Source: Ruminococcus sp.
GTDB lineage: Bacteria; Bacillota; Clostridia; Oscillospirales; Ruminococcaceae
Assembly (NCBI GenBank): GCA_017626015.1
Contig: JAGAJO010000013.1
Coordinates: 20,125 to 84,124 of the forward strand
Direction of reading: 5' to 3'
DNA length: 64,000 nucleotides
Each line of letters begins with the position of its first letter. The first letter of the stretch is position 1. The notes beneath the pieces were generated by a model. It had not been told where the DNA came from. It saw nothing but the letters and a program-made list of their open reading frames with translations, and searched no databases. The position numbers were made by a program, and so were the translations under genes. Below, piece by piece: positions 33,429 to 42,234 of this stretch.

Positions 33429-34454
33429 ATGATGGTTATTAGTATCAAACTCAAAAAAATATTTGCAGCGGTATGTATGCTTGCAGTAATAATTGCAGGA
33501 CCGGCACAGCTTCCCGCAGGAGGAATGGCAGACGCAGCAGTCATTACGGCGAGTGCGGCGGCTTCGGCAGTCACGCCAAAGCTTTCCGTTCCCCACGTTT
33601 ACTCCAACAAGATAGAGCTGAAGGTGGATAATCTTTCATCGTACTCCTCCTCCGCAGAATTTAAGTTCATTGTAAACGGACGGTACGCCAAGACATATTC
33701 CTGCAAGACGCTGAAAAAGAAAAATCTTGTATCGCTTTTCGATGACGGCAGCAGGAATTTCAAGGCGGACACGAAATACACCGTCAGATGCGTTGCAATA
33801 AACGGCGGCAAGGCTGCTCAGTCAAAAAACATGAGCATTACCACAGATTCGTTTACATATTATAAGATAAACGCCAAGACGCAGCTTTATAAGCTGTCAG
33901 GAGGGAAATTCACACGCTCCTCCAAGACCACGAAGGTGGTATACGCCAAGGGCGTTCTCTGCGACAGCAAGGGAAACAGGATCGCAGGAAAGTCCGCAAA
34001 AAATTACAAAAGCGCTTATCTGCTCATCAACGAGGGAGATCACAAGGGCAAATATGTAAAGACAGATTCAAATATCCTCAGAGTGACCGAGCGGACGGCG
34101 AAGATACAGAAGGTCGTACAGTACGCCGTAGGAATGAACGGCGGAAGATACGTCTGGGGCGGAGCAAGCTACCGTGCCTGCGACTGTACGGGACTTACAA
34201 TGCTGTCATACAGGCAGATAGGAATTGATATTTCCCACAGCACTTATGTTCAGGCAAGAAAAGGAAAGGCTTCAAGCATGAAGAACATCAAGACCGGCGA
34301 CGTCATAATATGCAACAACTACGGTCACGCCGCACTGTATATAGGCGGAGGAAAGATAATCCATGCCATGAATTCCTACTACGGCATAAGGATACAGGAC
34401 ATAAGCAAGCTGAGCTACTGCGGCAAGGTAAACTGTGTAAGGACTATAATATAA
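33429..34454 (+). CDS. Secreted NlpC/P60 cell-wall hydrolase
   Basis: The 341-aa protein has a signal peptide (KLKKIFAAVCMLAVIIAGPAQLPAGGMADA), a beta-sandwich region (about 45-135, YSNKIELKVDNLSSYSSSAEFKFIVNG, fibronectin-like), an SH3-like middle part, and a C-terminal NlpC/P60 domain with the catalytic Cys in CDCTGLTM, His in YGHAALYIG and a third polar residue in HAMNSY. It should cut peptide stems of peptidoglycan. AGAAAGGA precedes two adjacent ATGs (33429 and 33432), and either could be used. A strong terminator follows. Confidence 0.9.
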   Translation: MMVISIKLKKIFAAVCMLAVIIAGPAQLPAGGMADAAVITASAAASAVTPKLSVPHVYSNKIELKVDNLSSYSSSAEFKFIVNGRYAKTYSCKTLKKKNLVSLFDDGSRNFKADTKYTVRCVAINGGKAAQSKNMSITTDSFTYYKINAKTQLYKLSGGKFTRSSKTTKVVYAKGVLCDSKGNRIAGKSAKNYKSAYLLINEGDHKGKYVKTDSNILRVTERTAKIQKVVQYAVGMNGGRYVWGGASYRACDCTGLTMLSYRQIGIDISHSTYVQARKGKASSMKNIKTGDVIICNNYGHAALYIGGGKIIHAMNSYYGIRIQDISKLSYCGKVNCVRTII

Positions 34455-34459
34455 GCAAA

Positions 34460-34497
34460 ACTGCCCGGACAGTGAAAATTGTCCGGGCAGTTTTTTA
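34460..34497. terminator. Bidirectional terminator between the P60 gene and the spermidine-synthase-like gene
   Basis: A perfect 12-bp stem, ACTGCCCGGACA (34460-34471) with TGTCCGGGCAGT (34480-34491), is followed by TTTTTT on the plus strand and preceded by AAAA, so it can serve both converging genes. Confidence 0.9.
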
Positions 34498-36141
34498 TTG
34501 TTCAAGCAGACCCTTTACGCCTTCATTTTTAAAGATCTCCTTATAGTGCGAAAGCTCTCCGGCGATCAGATCGTCTATCACCTGCATTCCCAGCACCTCC
34601 ACAGGCGCCTTGTCGTCGGTAAGTATCCTGTCGCCGCCGTGATAAGGCTCCAGACCCTCAGAAACTTCCTCCATAAACTCCTTAAGCTCGGCGTTTTCAA
34701 GTCCGCCGATGTTTTTTTCAAACGCCGTTAGCATATCGGGACAGTCCGAAGCAAACAGCTCACGGTTGGTACTGCCGTCGGCATTCACCGTACACACCTC
34801 GCTGAAAACCGACGAGATCGTGTCACCGAGATAATCGTTGATACTGTCCTTTCTGTCAGAACGCATATTCATGTTCACGACCATAACTCCGTTTTCCTTA
34901 AGACAACCCTTTACCAGCGTGAAAAACTCCTTTGAGGACATCTGGAAAGGGATAGTTATATCCTGATAGGCGTCTACCATTATAACGTCGTATTTTTTGT
35001 CGCAAACGCCGAGAAAAGCTCTGCCGTCGTAGGTCGTCACCGAAACGCTTTCCGGCAGACTGAAATGCTCACGGGCAAGACCGGTGATCTTTTCGTCTAT
35101 TTCAACGCCCTCAACGGTCACGTTATCAAAAAATTCCGAGCATTGCTTTGCGTATGTACCCGTACCCATTCCAAGCACAAGGATATCCGCACCGTTACCT
35201 CCGCAGCCTGACATAAGAGGCGCAGCCATAGCGTAGTCATAGTAAAGTCCGGTCAGACCGCCCGATTTCATATACACCGACTGCACTCCGAAAAGCACGT
35301 TGGTGGAAAGCACGGTTTTTTTGTCATCCTCCTTTACCTGGAGGTAATTGTATATGGACTCTCCCTCATAGGCAAGCCCCTCCTCCCAGAAAGCGAAGCC
35401 AAGCCTTGTACCGAATATGCAGCAGAGCAGGAACGCCACCGAGGAAATGATGATCTTTACCCTTCCCCGCTTGCAGGAAATAAAATAGACAAGCGACAGC
35501 GCAAGGAGTATCCCCGAGAAAATAAGAAAGGTGACAGCCGTACCCACTGCCGGTATGGAAATAAATGTCGGCACGAAGGTTCCGATAATACTGCCTATGG
35601 TGTTGAAGGCACCAAGAGTACCCACCGTTTTTCCGCTGTCGTCAAGACTGCCTACGGTATACTTCGCCAGAGAGGGAGTGACCGTACCCAGCAGAAAAAG
35701 CGGATAGACGAAAATTATCATACACGCCAGAAATGCCGCCCATATAAGAAAATTGGTGCTTACCGTCACCACAAGCAGCGCCGAGATCCCCAGAATGACA
35801 AGCTTTCCGATAAACGGGATAGCCGCTGTCCACACCGCCGCAATAAGTATGCGTCCGTACAGCTTATCCGGATCAGGCTCTTTATCTGCGCTGCGTCCGC
35901 CGTAGATGTTTCCCAGCGCCATAGCTATCATGATCGTTCCGATAATGATAGTCCACACTATCTGGGACGAGCTGAAATAGGGGGCAAGCAGCCTGCTTGC
36001 TCCAAGCTCCGCCGCCATGACGGACATACCCGCAAAAAACTCCGTAAGATAAAGGTAGAGCTTATATTTCAAAATTCCCCGTGAAGGCGTTTCGGAGCCT
36101 TTTTCCGTAACGTCCTCCGTTCTTTCTTCAAGCGCTGTCAT
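34495..36141 (-). CDS. Membrane protein with spermidine-synthase-like domain (fused MFS/SpeE)
   Basis: In 548 aa the N-terminal 250 residues contain about eight membrane spans (YLTEFFAGMSVMAAELGASRLLAPYF is typical of this family). Residues 290-530 form a Rossmann methyltransferase-like domain with DILVLGMGTGTYAKQ and VEGVEIDEKI, then YDVIMVDAYQ, as in polyamine aminopropyltransferases. Members are called fused MFS/spermidine synthase; the substrate is not established, and the polyamine-binding acidic residues cannot be confirmed by eye. It is alone, converging on the P60 gene. Confidence 0.85.
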   Translation of the reverse strand: MTALEERTEDVTEKGSETPSRGILKYKLYLYLTEFFAGMSVMAAELGASRLLAPYFSSSQIVWTIIIGTIMIAMALGNIYGGRSADKEPDPDKLYGRILIAAVWTAAIPFIGKLVILGISALLVVTVSTNFLIWAAFLACMIIFVYPLFLLGTVTPSLAKYTVGSLDDSGKTVGTLGAFNTIGSIIGTFVPTFISIPAVGTAVTFLIFSGILLALSLVYFISCKRGRVKIIISSVAFLLCCIFGTRLGFAFWEEGLAYEGESIYNYLQVKEDDKKTVLSTNVLFGVQSVYMKSGGLTGLYYDYAMAAPLMSGCGGNGADILVLGMGTGTYAKQCSEFFDNVTVEGVEIDEKITGLAREHFSLPESVSVTTYDGRAFLGVCDKKYDVIMVDAYQDITIPFQMSSKEFFTLVKGCLKENGVMVVNMNMRSDRKDSINDYLGDTISSVFSEVCTVNADGSTNRELFASDCPDMLTAFEKNIGGLENAELKEFMEEVSEGLEPYHGGDRILTDDKAPVEVLGMQVIDDLIAGELSHYKEIFKNEGVKGLLEQ

Positions 36142-36247
36142 TTCCGATCCCTTCCGACATAAAGTCCTTTTTTAATTATAATTTGTAATAATTATATGAT
36201 AGCATATTCTAAAAAAATAGTCAACTTTTTTCGGAAAAAGTCAGAAA

Positions 36248-36273
36248 CGGGCGGATACCGTTTTATCCGCCCG
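36248..36273 (-). terminator. Terminator of the mannanase gene
   Basis: CGGGCGGAT pairs with ATCCGCCCG. On the minus strand the stem is followed by a T-rich stretch (TTTCTGACTTTTT). Confidence 0.7.
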
Positions 36274-36280
36274 CAGTCAT

Positions 36281-38203
36281 TTATCTTTCGCAGTAGCATA
36301 CCGAGTAGATCGTTACGCTTCCGTTTGCCGCACCCGCATGGATCTGATCCAGCTTTCCGCTGAAATCTGATGTTCCGAATGCCGACCTGCAATTCTGATA
36401 GGAATACTTTGCATAGTAGTGTCCGTTGGCGCTGCCCGTCTCGCTTGGCTTGACCTTAGCCCATTCATTGGCTCCCGACCAGCTCTGGAGAACAAACTCC
36501 ACCTGATTTTTTGATCCCGAATATTCAACGTAGAAATAGCCGTTGGATCTGATATTTCCCGCATTGAAGCTGCCGCCGTTCCTTGCGGTCATCACCGAGA
36601 CCGCCTGCTTCCATGCGTTCGCCTTTGCGCTGCCCCAGAAAAGAGACGTATACTTATCGCCTGAGGAGGAAGAAGATGAGGACGAACCCGAAACAGGCTC
36701 AAGATACCAGAGCTGACAGTTTCCGCCGTGATATTCCCACTGAGCGATATTTCCGCCGTTTGAGGTACTCCAGCCGTAAACGTCAAGGCAGCTGCGGCAA
36801 TCCGAGATCTTAGTCTTGATAGCGTAAGCGTTTCCGATCTTCACCAGCTGGAACTTCTGGCAGTCTCCGCCGTGGGATTCCCACTGATCTATATTTGTGC
36901 CGTTTGAGGTACTCCAGCCGTAAACGTCAAGACAGCTGCGATAACCTGACGCTCCCGTATAGATGGTATAGTAGCCGTTTCCGTCGCTTACAAGCCTGAA
37001 TTTCTGAGCGTTTTCTCCGTTGCGTTCATACTGCTGGACATTAGTGCCGTTATCTGAGCGTCCATAATAAACGTCAAGATATTTTCCGCTGTGTACGTTC
37101 TTGATAAAGTACGTGCCGTCAAGCCCCAGCACTCCTCCATAGGCATTTGTCGTAACGCCCGAGGAAGAACCTCCCGAAGATGATGAACCCTGTGAACCGG
37201 TATATACCGAGCAGGTTTTTGATGTAGCCTTGATTCCGTTTGAGCCGTAAACCAGAGTATTTCCCCAGCTTGAAAGGCTTGAACCGTTCCAGAAATTTGC
37301 AATGTCGAGATAGCTCATTGAATTGTCATTGCCCTTCCAGGACCAGCCGAGATAACCTACGTTTTTCTGAGTACAGTAGCTCATTATGGTGTTTTCGTCC
37401 ACGTCGCCGTTGGTGTGCTGTGCGCCGAACTCGCCGATAACTACGGGAACGCCGATATTAAGGCAATTGTTTATGTTGTTTTTTACGGTGGAAGCGTTTC
37501 CTCCGGCGTACTCATACATATGAATGGAGAAAACGGTGTTTCTGTTTTTATCTGCTTCAAAAACCGACCGTCCATAGTATCTTATCGAATCGGGATACTG
37601 ACCCCATCCTGCGCTGTCGATCATAAGCATATTTGAAATGCCTGCATTTCTCACTTTTCTTACCGCAGACTTGCAGCCTTCAGCCCATGCCGAGCCGTCC
37701 CAGCTGCCGTACCACTCATTGGCAATATTTACAATAACATACTTTTCAGTACCTTTAAGAGCGTTTTTCATTTCGATCCAGTAATCAACGCATCTGTCCA
37801 GATCGTAAGTACTGTCGCTGCCCGTTGCGTCGTGTACCTCAAGAATACACACAAGCTTGTTGGATCTACACCAGTTTATGATATTGCTGACCTCCGAGTA
37901 GCTTGTTTTGTTATACTTTGAGCCGTTTGAAAGCACGACTCTTACGGTATTTGCTCCCAGATCAGCAGCTCCTCTTATAGATGTTTCGGTCTTGTCGCTG
38001 AACCATGCGTGAGGAATATTTACCCCTCTCATAACAAAATCGTTGCCGTTTGCGTCGCATATCCTCGTACCGTTTACATAAAACCCGCCGGATGCTGCGC
38101 TCGCTGTGGTGTGCTCGAGAAATCCGATAGTCATTATGATGACTAATACGATCGCTACAAACGACCTCAGAGCCTGAAAAACAGCTTTTTCCTTTTTCAA
38201 CAT
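36281..38203 (-). CDS. Secreted GH5 (subfamily 8-like) endo-beta-1,4-mannanase with ricin-type CBM13 and C-terminal domain
   Basis: I chose ATG 38203 (MLKKEKAVF), after AAGGGGTG. A signal peptide covers residues 1-36. The GH5 domain (about 38-325) matches Bacillus mannanases: MRGVNIPHAWF, NTVRVVLSNGS, the acid/base Glu in NIANEWYGSWDG and the nucleophile Glu in VVIGEFGAQHT. A Ser/Gly linker leads to a ricin-type trefoil (about 360-490) with three repeats (CLDVYGWSTSNG..I.QWE.HGG). After a second Ser linker, an unnamed domain of about 115 aa ends the protein; it may bind carbohydrate. There is no dockerin. The enzyme degrades mannan outside the cell. Confidence 0.9.
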   Translation of the reverse strand: MLKKEKAVFQALRSFVAIVLVIIMTIGFLEHTTASAASGGFYVNGTRICDANGNDFVMRGVNIPHAWFSDKTETSIRGAADLGANTVRVVLSNGSKYNKTSYSEVSNIINWCRSNKLVCILEVHDATGSDSTYDLDRCVDYWIEMKNALKGTEKYVIVNIANEWYGSWDGSAWAEGCKSAVRKVRNAGISNMLMIDSAGWGQYPDSIRYYGRSVFEADKNRNTVFSIHMYEYAGGNASTVKNNINNCLNIGVPVVIGEFGAQHTNGDVDENTIMSYCTQKNVGYLGWSWKGNDNSMSYLDIANFWNGSSLSSWGNTLVYGSNGIKATSKTCSVYTGSQGSSSSGGSSSGVTTNAYGGVLGLDGTYFIKNVHSGKYLDVYYGRSDNGTNVQQYERNGENAQKFRLVSDGNGYYTIYTGASGYRSCLDVYGWSTSNGTNIDQWESHGGDCQKFQLVKIGNAYAIKTKISDCRSCLDVYGWSTSNGGNIAQWEYHGGNCQLWYLEPVSGSSSSSSSSGDKYTSLFWGSAKANAWKQAVSVMTARNGGSFNAGNIRSNGYFYVEYSGSKNQVEFVLQSWSGANEWAKVKPSETGSANGHYYAKYSYQNCRSAFGTSDFSGKLDQIHAGAANGSVTIYSVCYCER

Positions 38204-38264
38204 AAACACCCCTTAATTAAGTTAATTTCTCTTTTAAAATGGTATCAAAACTGTCTGTAATTAC

Positions 38265-38293
38265 ATTATAGATTCATTTTATATTTCAGTCAA
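38265..38293 (-). promoter_or_regulatory. Promoter of the mannanase gene
   Basis: Minus-strand TTGACT (38288-38293) and TATAAT (38265-38270), spacer 17 bp, about 60 nt upstream of the start. Confidence 0.8.
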
Positions 38294-38306
38294 GCATTAA
38301 TTTTCA

Positions 38307-38320
38307 TGAAAACGATAACT
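38307..38320. promoter_or_regulatory. cre-like site (CcpA or LacI-family operator) upstream of mannanase
   Basis: TGAAAACGATAACT matches 13 of 14 positions of the cre consensus TGWAANCGNTNWCA. It lies 13 bp upstream of the -35 box, a position from which a LacI-family protein could activate or repress. The remaining 38321-38434 stretch is A+T-rich without recognisable features. Confidence 0.5.
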
Positions 38321-38434
38321 AAAATTAATTTCGCTCTTTTATATAATTTTTCTTTATATTAACTATGCATTTTCACAGTTATTTTTTATGATATAGGTGT
38401 ATGTTTATGTAAATCACATAAAAATAAATAAGGC

Positions 38435-38500
38435 TGTGTCAACGAAAATTACGAAATTTCGCTGACACAAAAAGCAGGGCGGATAAATAATTATCCGCCC
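38435..38500 (-). terminator. Two hairpins after the marR-DUF6472 operon
   Basis: GGGCGGATAA (38477-38486) pairs with TTATCCGCCC (38491-38500) and is followed on the minus strand by TGCTTTTTG. A second stem (TGTGTCA...TGACACA, 38435-38469) follows. Together they would end leftward transcription. Confidence 0.7.
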
Positions 38501-38519
38501 ATGCAATGTTAATATTCAC

Positions 38520-38714
38520 TTAATTTTGCTTTCTCACAATTGCGTATTCATCGTCAAGCTTATAGTATGGACAGGAATATTCCGGCTCGTTATAAAACCT
38601 GTAGACCTCGTCCTCGTCTAAGCTGACCATACAGCCGTAAGCTTCATAATCCTCATCGTAAACGTAATTTGAACAGCTTTCGCAGCTGCTTTTTACAGCC
38701 TTTTTCCCAGTCAT
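38520..38714 (-). CDS. DUF6472 small cysteine protein
   Basis: The 64-aa protein has four Cys (SCESCSNYVYDED, GCMVSLDEDE, YSCPYYK) in a pattern suggesting a single zinc site, as in the DUF6472 family of clostridia. The start codon overlaps the marR stop as TAATG, so it is coupled to marR. Role unknown. Confidence 0.8.
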   Translation of the reverse strand: MTGKKAVKSSCESCSNYVYDEDYEAYGCMVSLDEDEVYRFYNEPEYSCPYYKLDDEYAIVRKQN

Positions 38715-39157
38715 TACCCCATCACCTTTTTAAGCACACCCGATACCTGCCGGAGAGATTCATAAAGCCTTTCCATTTCCTCATCAGGTATCTCCGAGAA
38801 CTTATTAATAAGATCGTCCATGATCTCGTACTTCATCTTATTTAAAAAGATCTGCGCCTCCTCGGTAAGCCTGATATTAATGACTCTACGGTTGCCGGGA
38901 TTCTGAATACGGACGATAAACCCTCTGTCCACAAGCTGCGCCACCGCTCTGGTCGCCTGCTCGTTGGAGGTATTTATTTTTGCGGCAAGCTGGGACATAT
39001 TAAGAGTCCCCGAAACGGATAAGGACAGCATGATTATCTGCTGAGTTCTTGTTATATCGTACTTTTTCTTGTCGAAGGTATCAAAAACCAGCTTCCTGCT
39101 CAACGGATAGATCTCGTACATTGCGGCGATACACTTCTCACGGGTTTGCTTTTCCAT
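38714..39157 (-). CDS. MarR-family transcriptional regulator
   Basis: The 147-aa protein has the MarR winged helix (RTQQIIMLSLSVSGTLNMSQLAAKINTSNEQATRAVAQLVDRGFIVRI, wing at NPGNRRVINIRLT) flanked by dimerisation helices. Members usually repress nearby genes and respond to phenolic or oxidative ligands. Only DUF6472 is coupled here, so no ligand can be proposed. CGGAGG precedes ATG 39157. Confidence 0.9.
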   Translation of the reverse strand: MEKQTREKCIAAMYEIYPLSRKLVFDTFDKKKYDITRTQQIIMLSLSVSGTLNMSQLAAKINTSNEQATRAVAQLVDRGFIVRIQNPGNRRVINIRLTEEAQIFLNKMKYEIMDDLINKFSEIPDEEMERLYESLRQVSGVLKKVMG

Positions 39158-39226
39158 AGCTTTTTCCTCCGAAAACGATCCTTCTGAACCTGTTAAGGCA
39201 AGCGGAAGGGTTTTAAACTATGAAAT

Positions 39227-39254
39227 ATTATACCACTTATGTGACGTTTGTCAA
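39227..39254 (-). promoter_or_regulatory. Promoter of marR
   Basis: Minus-strand TTGACA (39249-39254) and TATAAT (39227-39232), spacer 16 bp. Confidence 0.75.
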
Positions 39255-39339
39255 TAGCACATTTATATCAATATTTGATTTTGTTAAAGAATTTTTTGTG
39301 AATTTTCCCGCAGAGACGATATACCGCAGGATAAACAAT

Positions 39340-39404
39340 TACGGACGGATGTCCGCCCTGCAAATACGCTTGCTTTGCAGGCAGGGACCGATCCGTCCGC
39401 CGTA
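39340..39404. repeat. Nested hairpins downstream of purA
   Basis: TACGGACGGAT (39340-39350) pairs with ATCCGTCCGCCGTA (39391-39404). Inside, CCTGCAAA and TTTGCAGG form a second perfect stem around TACGCTTGC. A weak T-rich stretch (TAATTGTTTAT) follows on the minus strand. It may serve as the purA terminator, but the branched form is unusual. Confidence 0.5.
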
Positions 39405-39442
39405 TACCGATGATCAGTTATATTAGCGATCCGCTAAGCCTG

Positions 39443-40729
39443 TCAGAGCTTGCTTTCACGGTAAATAATGTCCTCTCTCTTAGGACCGTTGGATACCATT
39501 GTAATTGGGAAGCCGATCTGCTTTTCCACGAAATCTATGTACTTTTTACAGTTCTCGGGAAGATCGCTGTAATTTTTTATACCTCTGATATCGCAGTTCC
39601 AGCCGTCTAAGACCTCAAGCACAGGCTTTGCCTTTTCGAGAAGTCCCGTTGTCGGGAAGTCTGTAGTCACCTCGCCGTTTATCTCGTAGCCCACGCACAC
39701 AGGGATCTTGTCCAGATATCCCAGAACGTCCACAACGGTGAACGCAACGTCGGTCGTACCCTGGATACGGCAGCCGTACTTTGAAGCCACGCAGTCGAAC
39801 CAGCCCATACGTCTGGGCCTTCCCGTGGTAGCGCCGTACTCTCCACCGTCTCCGCCTCTGCGTCTCAGCTCGTCAGCCTCCTCGCCGAAGATCTCGGAAA
39901 CGAACGCTCCCGCTCCCACAGCTGAGGAATACGCCTTTACAACGGTAACTATCTTCTTTATTTCGTATGGAGGGATACCTGCGCCGATCGCTCCGTAAGC
40001 CGCCAGCGTTGAAGATGATGTGACCATAGGATAAATTCCGTGGTCGGGATCCTTAAGAGAGCCGAGCTGTCCCTCCAGCAGGATATTCTTACCTTCCTTT
40101 ATAGCATTCCAGAGATAAGAGGAAACGTCGCACACATAAGGCTCAACCATTTCCTTGTACTTCATAAGGGTATCAAAAAGCTCGCCCTCGTCAATGGAAG
40201 GCTTATGGTATAGATGCTCAAGAATAACGTTTTTTGTCTCGCAGACCCTCTTTATCTTCTCCTTAAGAGCCTCCTCGTCAAAAAGCTCCTGCACCTGGAA
40301 GCCTATCTTTGCGTATTTATCCGAATAGAATGGGGCTATTCCCGATTTGGTGGAGCCGAAGCTCGCCTTGCCCAGACGCTCCTCCTCATACTGATCAAAA
40401 AGAACGTGATACGGCATGACCATCTGCGCCCTGTCCGAAATAAGGATCTTAGGCATAGGCACGCCCTTTGAAACAACGTCGTTAAGCTCAGCAAAGAAAA
40501 CAGGTATGTTGAGCGCAACGCCGTTTCCTATAATATTTGTAGTATGGCCGTAGAATACTCCCGACGGCAGCGTGTGCAGCGCAAATTTACCGTAGTGGTT
40601 CACGATAGTGTGACCTGCGTTTGCGCCGCCCTGGAATCTGATAACTATATCCGACTCCTGAGCCATCATATCGGTAAGCTTACCCTTACCCTCGTCGCCC
40701 CAGTTGGCGCCTACAATTGCTCTGACCAT
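39443..40729 (-). CDS. purA: Adenylosuccinate synthase
   Basis: The 428-aa enzyme joins IMP and aspartate with GTP in the first committed step to AMP. Motifs: GANWGDEGKGKLTD (P-loop with catalytic Asp), GGANAGHT, LPSGVF, and GATTGRPRRMGWFD. The length is normal. GAGGAC precedes ATG 40729. It is monocistronic with its own promoter. Confidence 0.97.
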   Translation of the reverse strand: MVRAIVGANWGDEGKGKLTDMMAQESDIVIRFQGGANAGHTIVNHYGKFALHTLPSGVFYGHTTNIIGNGVALNIPVFFAELNDVVSKGVPMPKILISDRAQMVMPYHVLFDQYEEERLGKASFGSTKSGIAPFYSDKYAKIGFQVQELFDEEALKEKIKRVCETKNVILEHLYHKPSIDEGELFDTLMKYKEMVEPYVCDVSSYLWNAIKEGKNILLEGQLGSLKDPDHGIYPMVTSSSTLAAYGAIGAGIPPYEIKKIVTVVKAYSSAVGAGAFVSEIFGEEADELRRRGGDGGEYGATTGRPRRMGWFDCVASKYGCRIQGTTDVAFTVVDVLGYLDKIPVCVGYEINGEVTTDFPTTGLLEKAKPVLEVLDGWNCDIRGIKNYSDLPENCKKYIDFVEKQIGFPITMVSNGPKREDIIYRESKL

Positions 40730-40751
40730 TTAATTATGTCCTCCTTGACTG

Positions 40752-40776
40752 TGCCGCTACTTTTTTGGGTGCGGCA
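40752..40776 (-). promoter_or_regulatory. Leader hairpin before purA
   Basis: TGCCGC (40771-40776 on the minus strand) pairs with GCGGCA (40752-40757) around an A-rich loop, ending 12 bases before the ribosome site. It may influence translation. I see no purine aptamer. Confidence 0.35.
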
Positions 40777-40824
40777 GCAGAATTATTGTATCGTTTACAC
40801 AAATGAAAACAATACCACTCAATA

Positions 40825-40853
40825 AGTATATCACAAATAAAAAGATATGTAAA
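40825..40853 (-). promoter_or_regulatory. Promoter of purA
   Basis: Minus-strand TTTACA (40848-40853) and TATACT (40825-40830), spacer 17 bp. Confidence 0.75.
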
Positions 40854-40936
40854 CAGCTTTTTGAATATTTAACATTTTCATAATATTTCTTCGGGGATAC
40901 TCTCTGAGGTCAATGCGAAAAAATTTTATAAGGCTC

Positions 40937-40965
40937 TTGCAAAATGCTGCGGATTATATTATAAT
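40937..40965 (+). promoter_or_regulatory. Promoter of the WG-repeat lipoprotein gene
   Basis: TTGCAA (40937-40942) and TATAAT (40960-40965), spacer 17 bp, 40 bp upstream of the start at 41005. Confidence 0.7.
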
Positions 40966-41004
40966 GTATAAAGACGACAAAACAGATAAGGAGAGACATA
41001 CTAA

Positions 41005-42141
41005 ATGCTTGAAACAAAAAAAATAACGGCATTACTTTGCCTGACAGCCATGACGCTGTGCATCACGGCGTGCGAGGGCGGAAAGACCGGCGGAGCAAAG
41101 ACTCAGACTACCACATCTGCGATTGAGGAGGTCAAGACTTCTCCAGGCAAGGTGGAGCTTAAGACCTATGAGTTCCCGGAGTTCCTTGAGGATATAAAGC
41201 TGCCGGATATGCTTGCCAATCCCGTTTATTCCAGCTTTGACCGAAACGCCTATGTGACCGAGCCGGAGGAGCAGCCATTTGACGGCTACGAATGCACATC
41301 GGTCATCGGCAGCGTCCTGTACGTATTCAAAGAGGGCAAATACAAGGGACTGCTTGACCTTAACGGTGAAGTGATCATCCCTGCGGACACCTATACTGAG
41401 ATCACCGCAGGCTCTTACGGACTGCTGGTGCTTTCACGGGATAAGGAGCTTAATTCTCCTGACGATCATGCCCGCTTTGACGATACCGGCAGAGTTACGA
41501 TGGATCCGGATTTCAGCTACAGTCCGGACAACATAAAGATATCCGAAAGAGCCATTGAAGCAGCCGAGGGTACGTCAGATCCCGCAGCGGAGAAAAAGGT
41601 ATTCGATATCGTTCTTCCTAACGGCAAGGCTGCGGAGGACGGAGCGGAGCTTGGCTCGTGGGATTCGGTGGAGGAGCTTGACATAGGCGACGTTGACACC
41701 ACAAAGGTGTTCAGCGGCTACTACAAGGCGACTAAGGACAGCTCCTACTACTTTATATGCATTGACAAATACTACAACTACACTATCTTTAACGGAGCGT
41801 ACGGCTTTGTCCGCCTTAAGGTAGGCAGCGTTTACGGAGAATGCTACATATTGGACAGCTCCCATTACAGTGAGCTTAACAAGATCATAAAAAGCTTCGG
41901 ACAAAGCGGCTCGGTGAAATCACCCAGCAAGGATCCTGCTCTTGACTTTATCCAGATAGAGCTTGGCACGGACAAGGACAAGACCGTCATCACGGTTTCG
42001 GCGGACGGCTACTGTCTCACCGACAGCGCCGCACACGGAGATCAGCCCATGAACAAGTATTTTTCACGTCTTGACAAAGAAAGCTTCGTAAGCCTTGTGC
42101 TTTGGGTGGATCAGGTACTCTCTGAGGAGTATAAGCAATAG
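41005..42141 (+). CDS. Lipoprotein with WG-repeat-like segment
   Basis: The 378-aa protein has a type II signal peptide (MLETKKITALLCLTAMTLCITAC, lipobox Cys23), a Thr/Ser-rich tether, one WG-type beta-hairpin (EGKYKGLLDLNGEVIIPADTYTEI) and a long acidic C-terminal region without recognised motif. It is anchored on the outer face of the membrane. Function unknown. Own promoter; a weak hairpin follows. It does not share an operon with the MATE gene for certain, though only 93 bp separate them. Confidence 0.7.
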   Translation: MLETKKITALLCLTAMTLCITACEGGKTGGAKTQTTTSAIEEVKTSPGKVELKTYEFPEFLEDIKLPDMLANPVYSSFDRNAYVTEPEEQPFDGYECTSVIGSVLYVFKEGKYKGLLDLNGEVIIPADTYTEITAGSYGLLVLSRDKELNSPDDHARFDDTGRVTMDPDFSYSPDNIKISERAIEAAEGTSDPAAEKKVFDIVLPNGKAAEDGAELGSWDSVEELDIGDVDTTKVFSGYYKATKDSSYYFICIDKYYNYTIFNGAYGFVRLKVGSVYGECYILDSSHYSELNKIIKSFGQSGSVKSPSKDPALDFIQIELGTDKDKTVITVSADGYCLTDSAAHGDQPMNKYFSRLDKESFVSLVLWVDQVLSEEYKQ

Positions 42142-42154
42142 GATACCGTTAACT

Positions 42155-42187
42155 GCGAGGCGGACTGAGATCCGCCCGCTTTTGTTT
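42155..42187 (+). terminator. Probable terminator after the lipoprotein gene
   Basis: GGCGGA pairs with TCCGCC around CTGAGA (42159-42176), extended by GCG/CGC, followed by TTTTGTTT. Confidence 0.65.
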
Positions 42188-42234
42188 AGTCCTATCAAAA
42201 GCAAGAAGCATTATACATTAAGGAGAAAGTGACA

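Noticed and set aside
40730-40853. Purine riboswitch before purA
   Set aside because: Only a simple hairpin with an A-rich loop is present; the three-way junction and conserved aptamer bases are absent.
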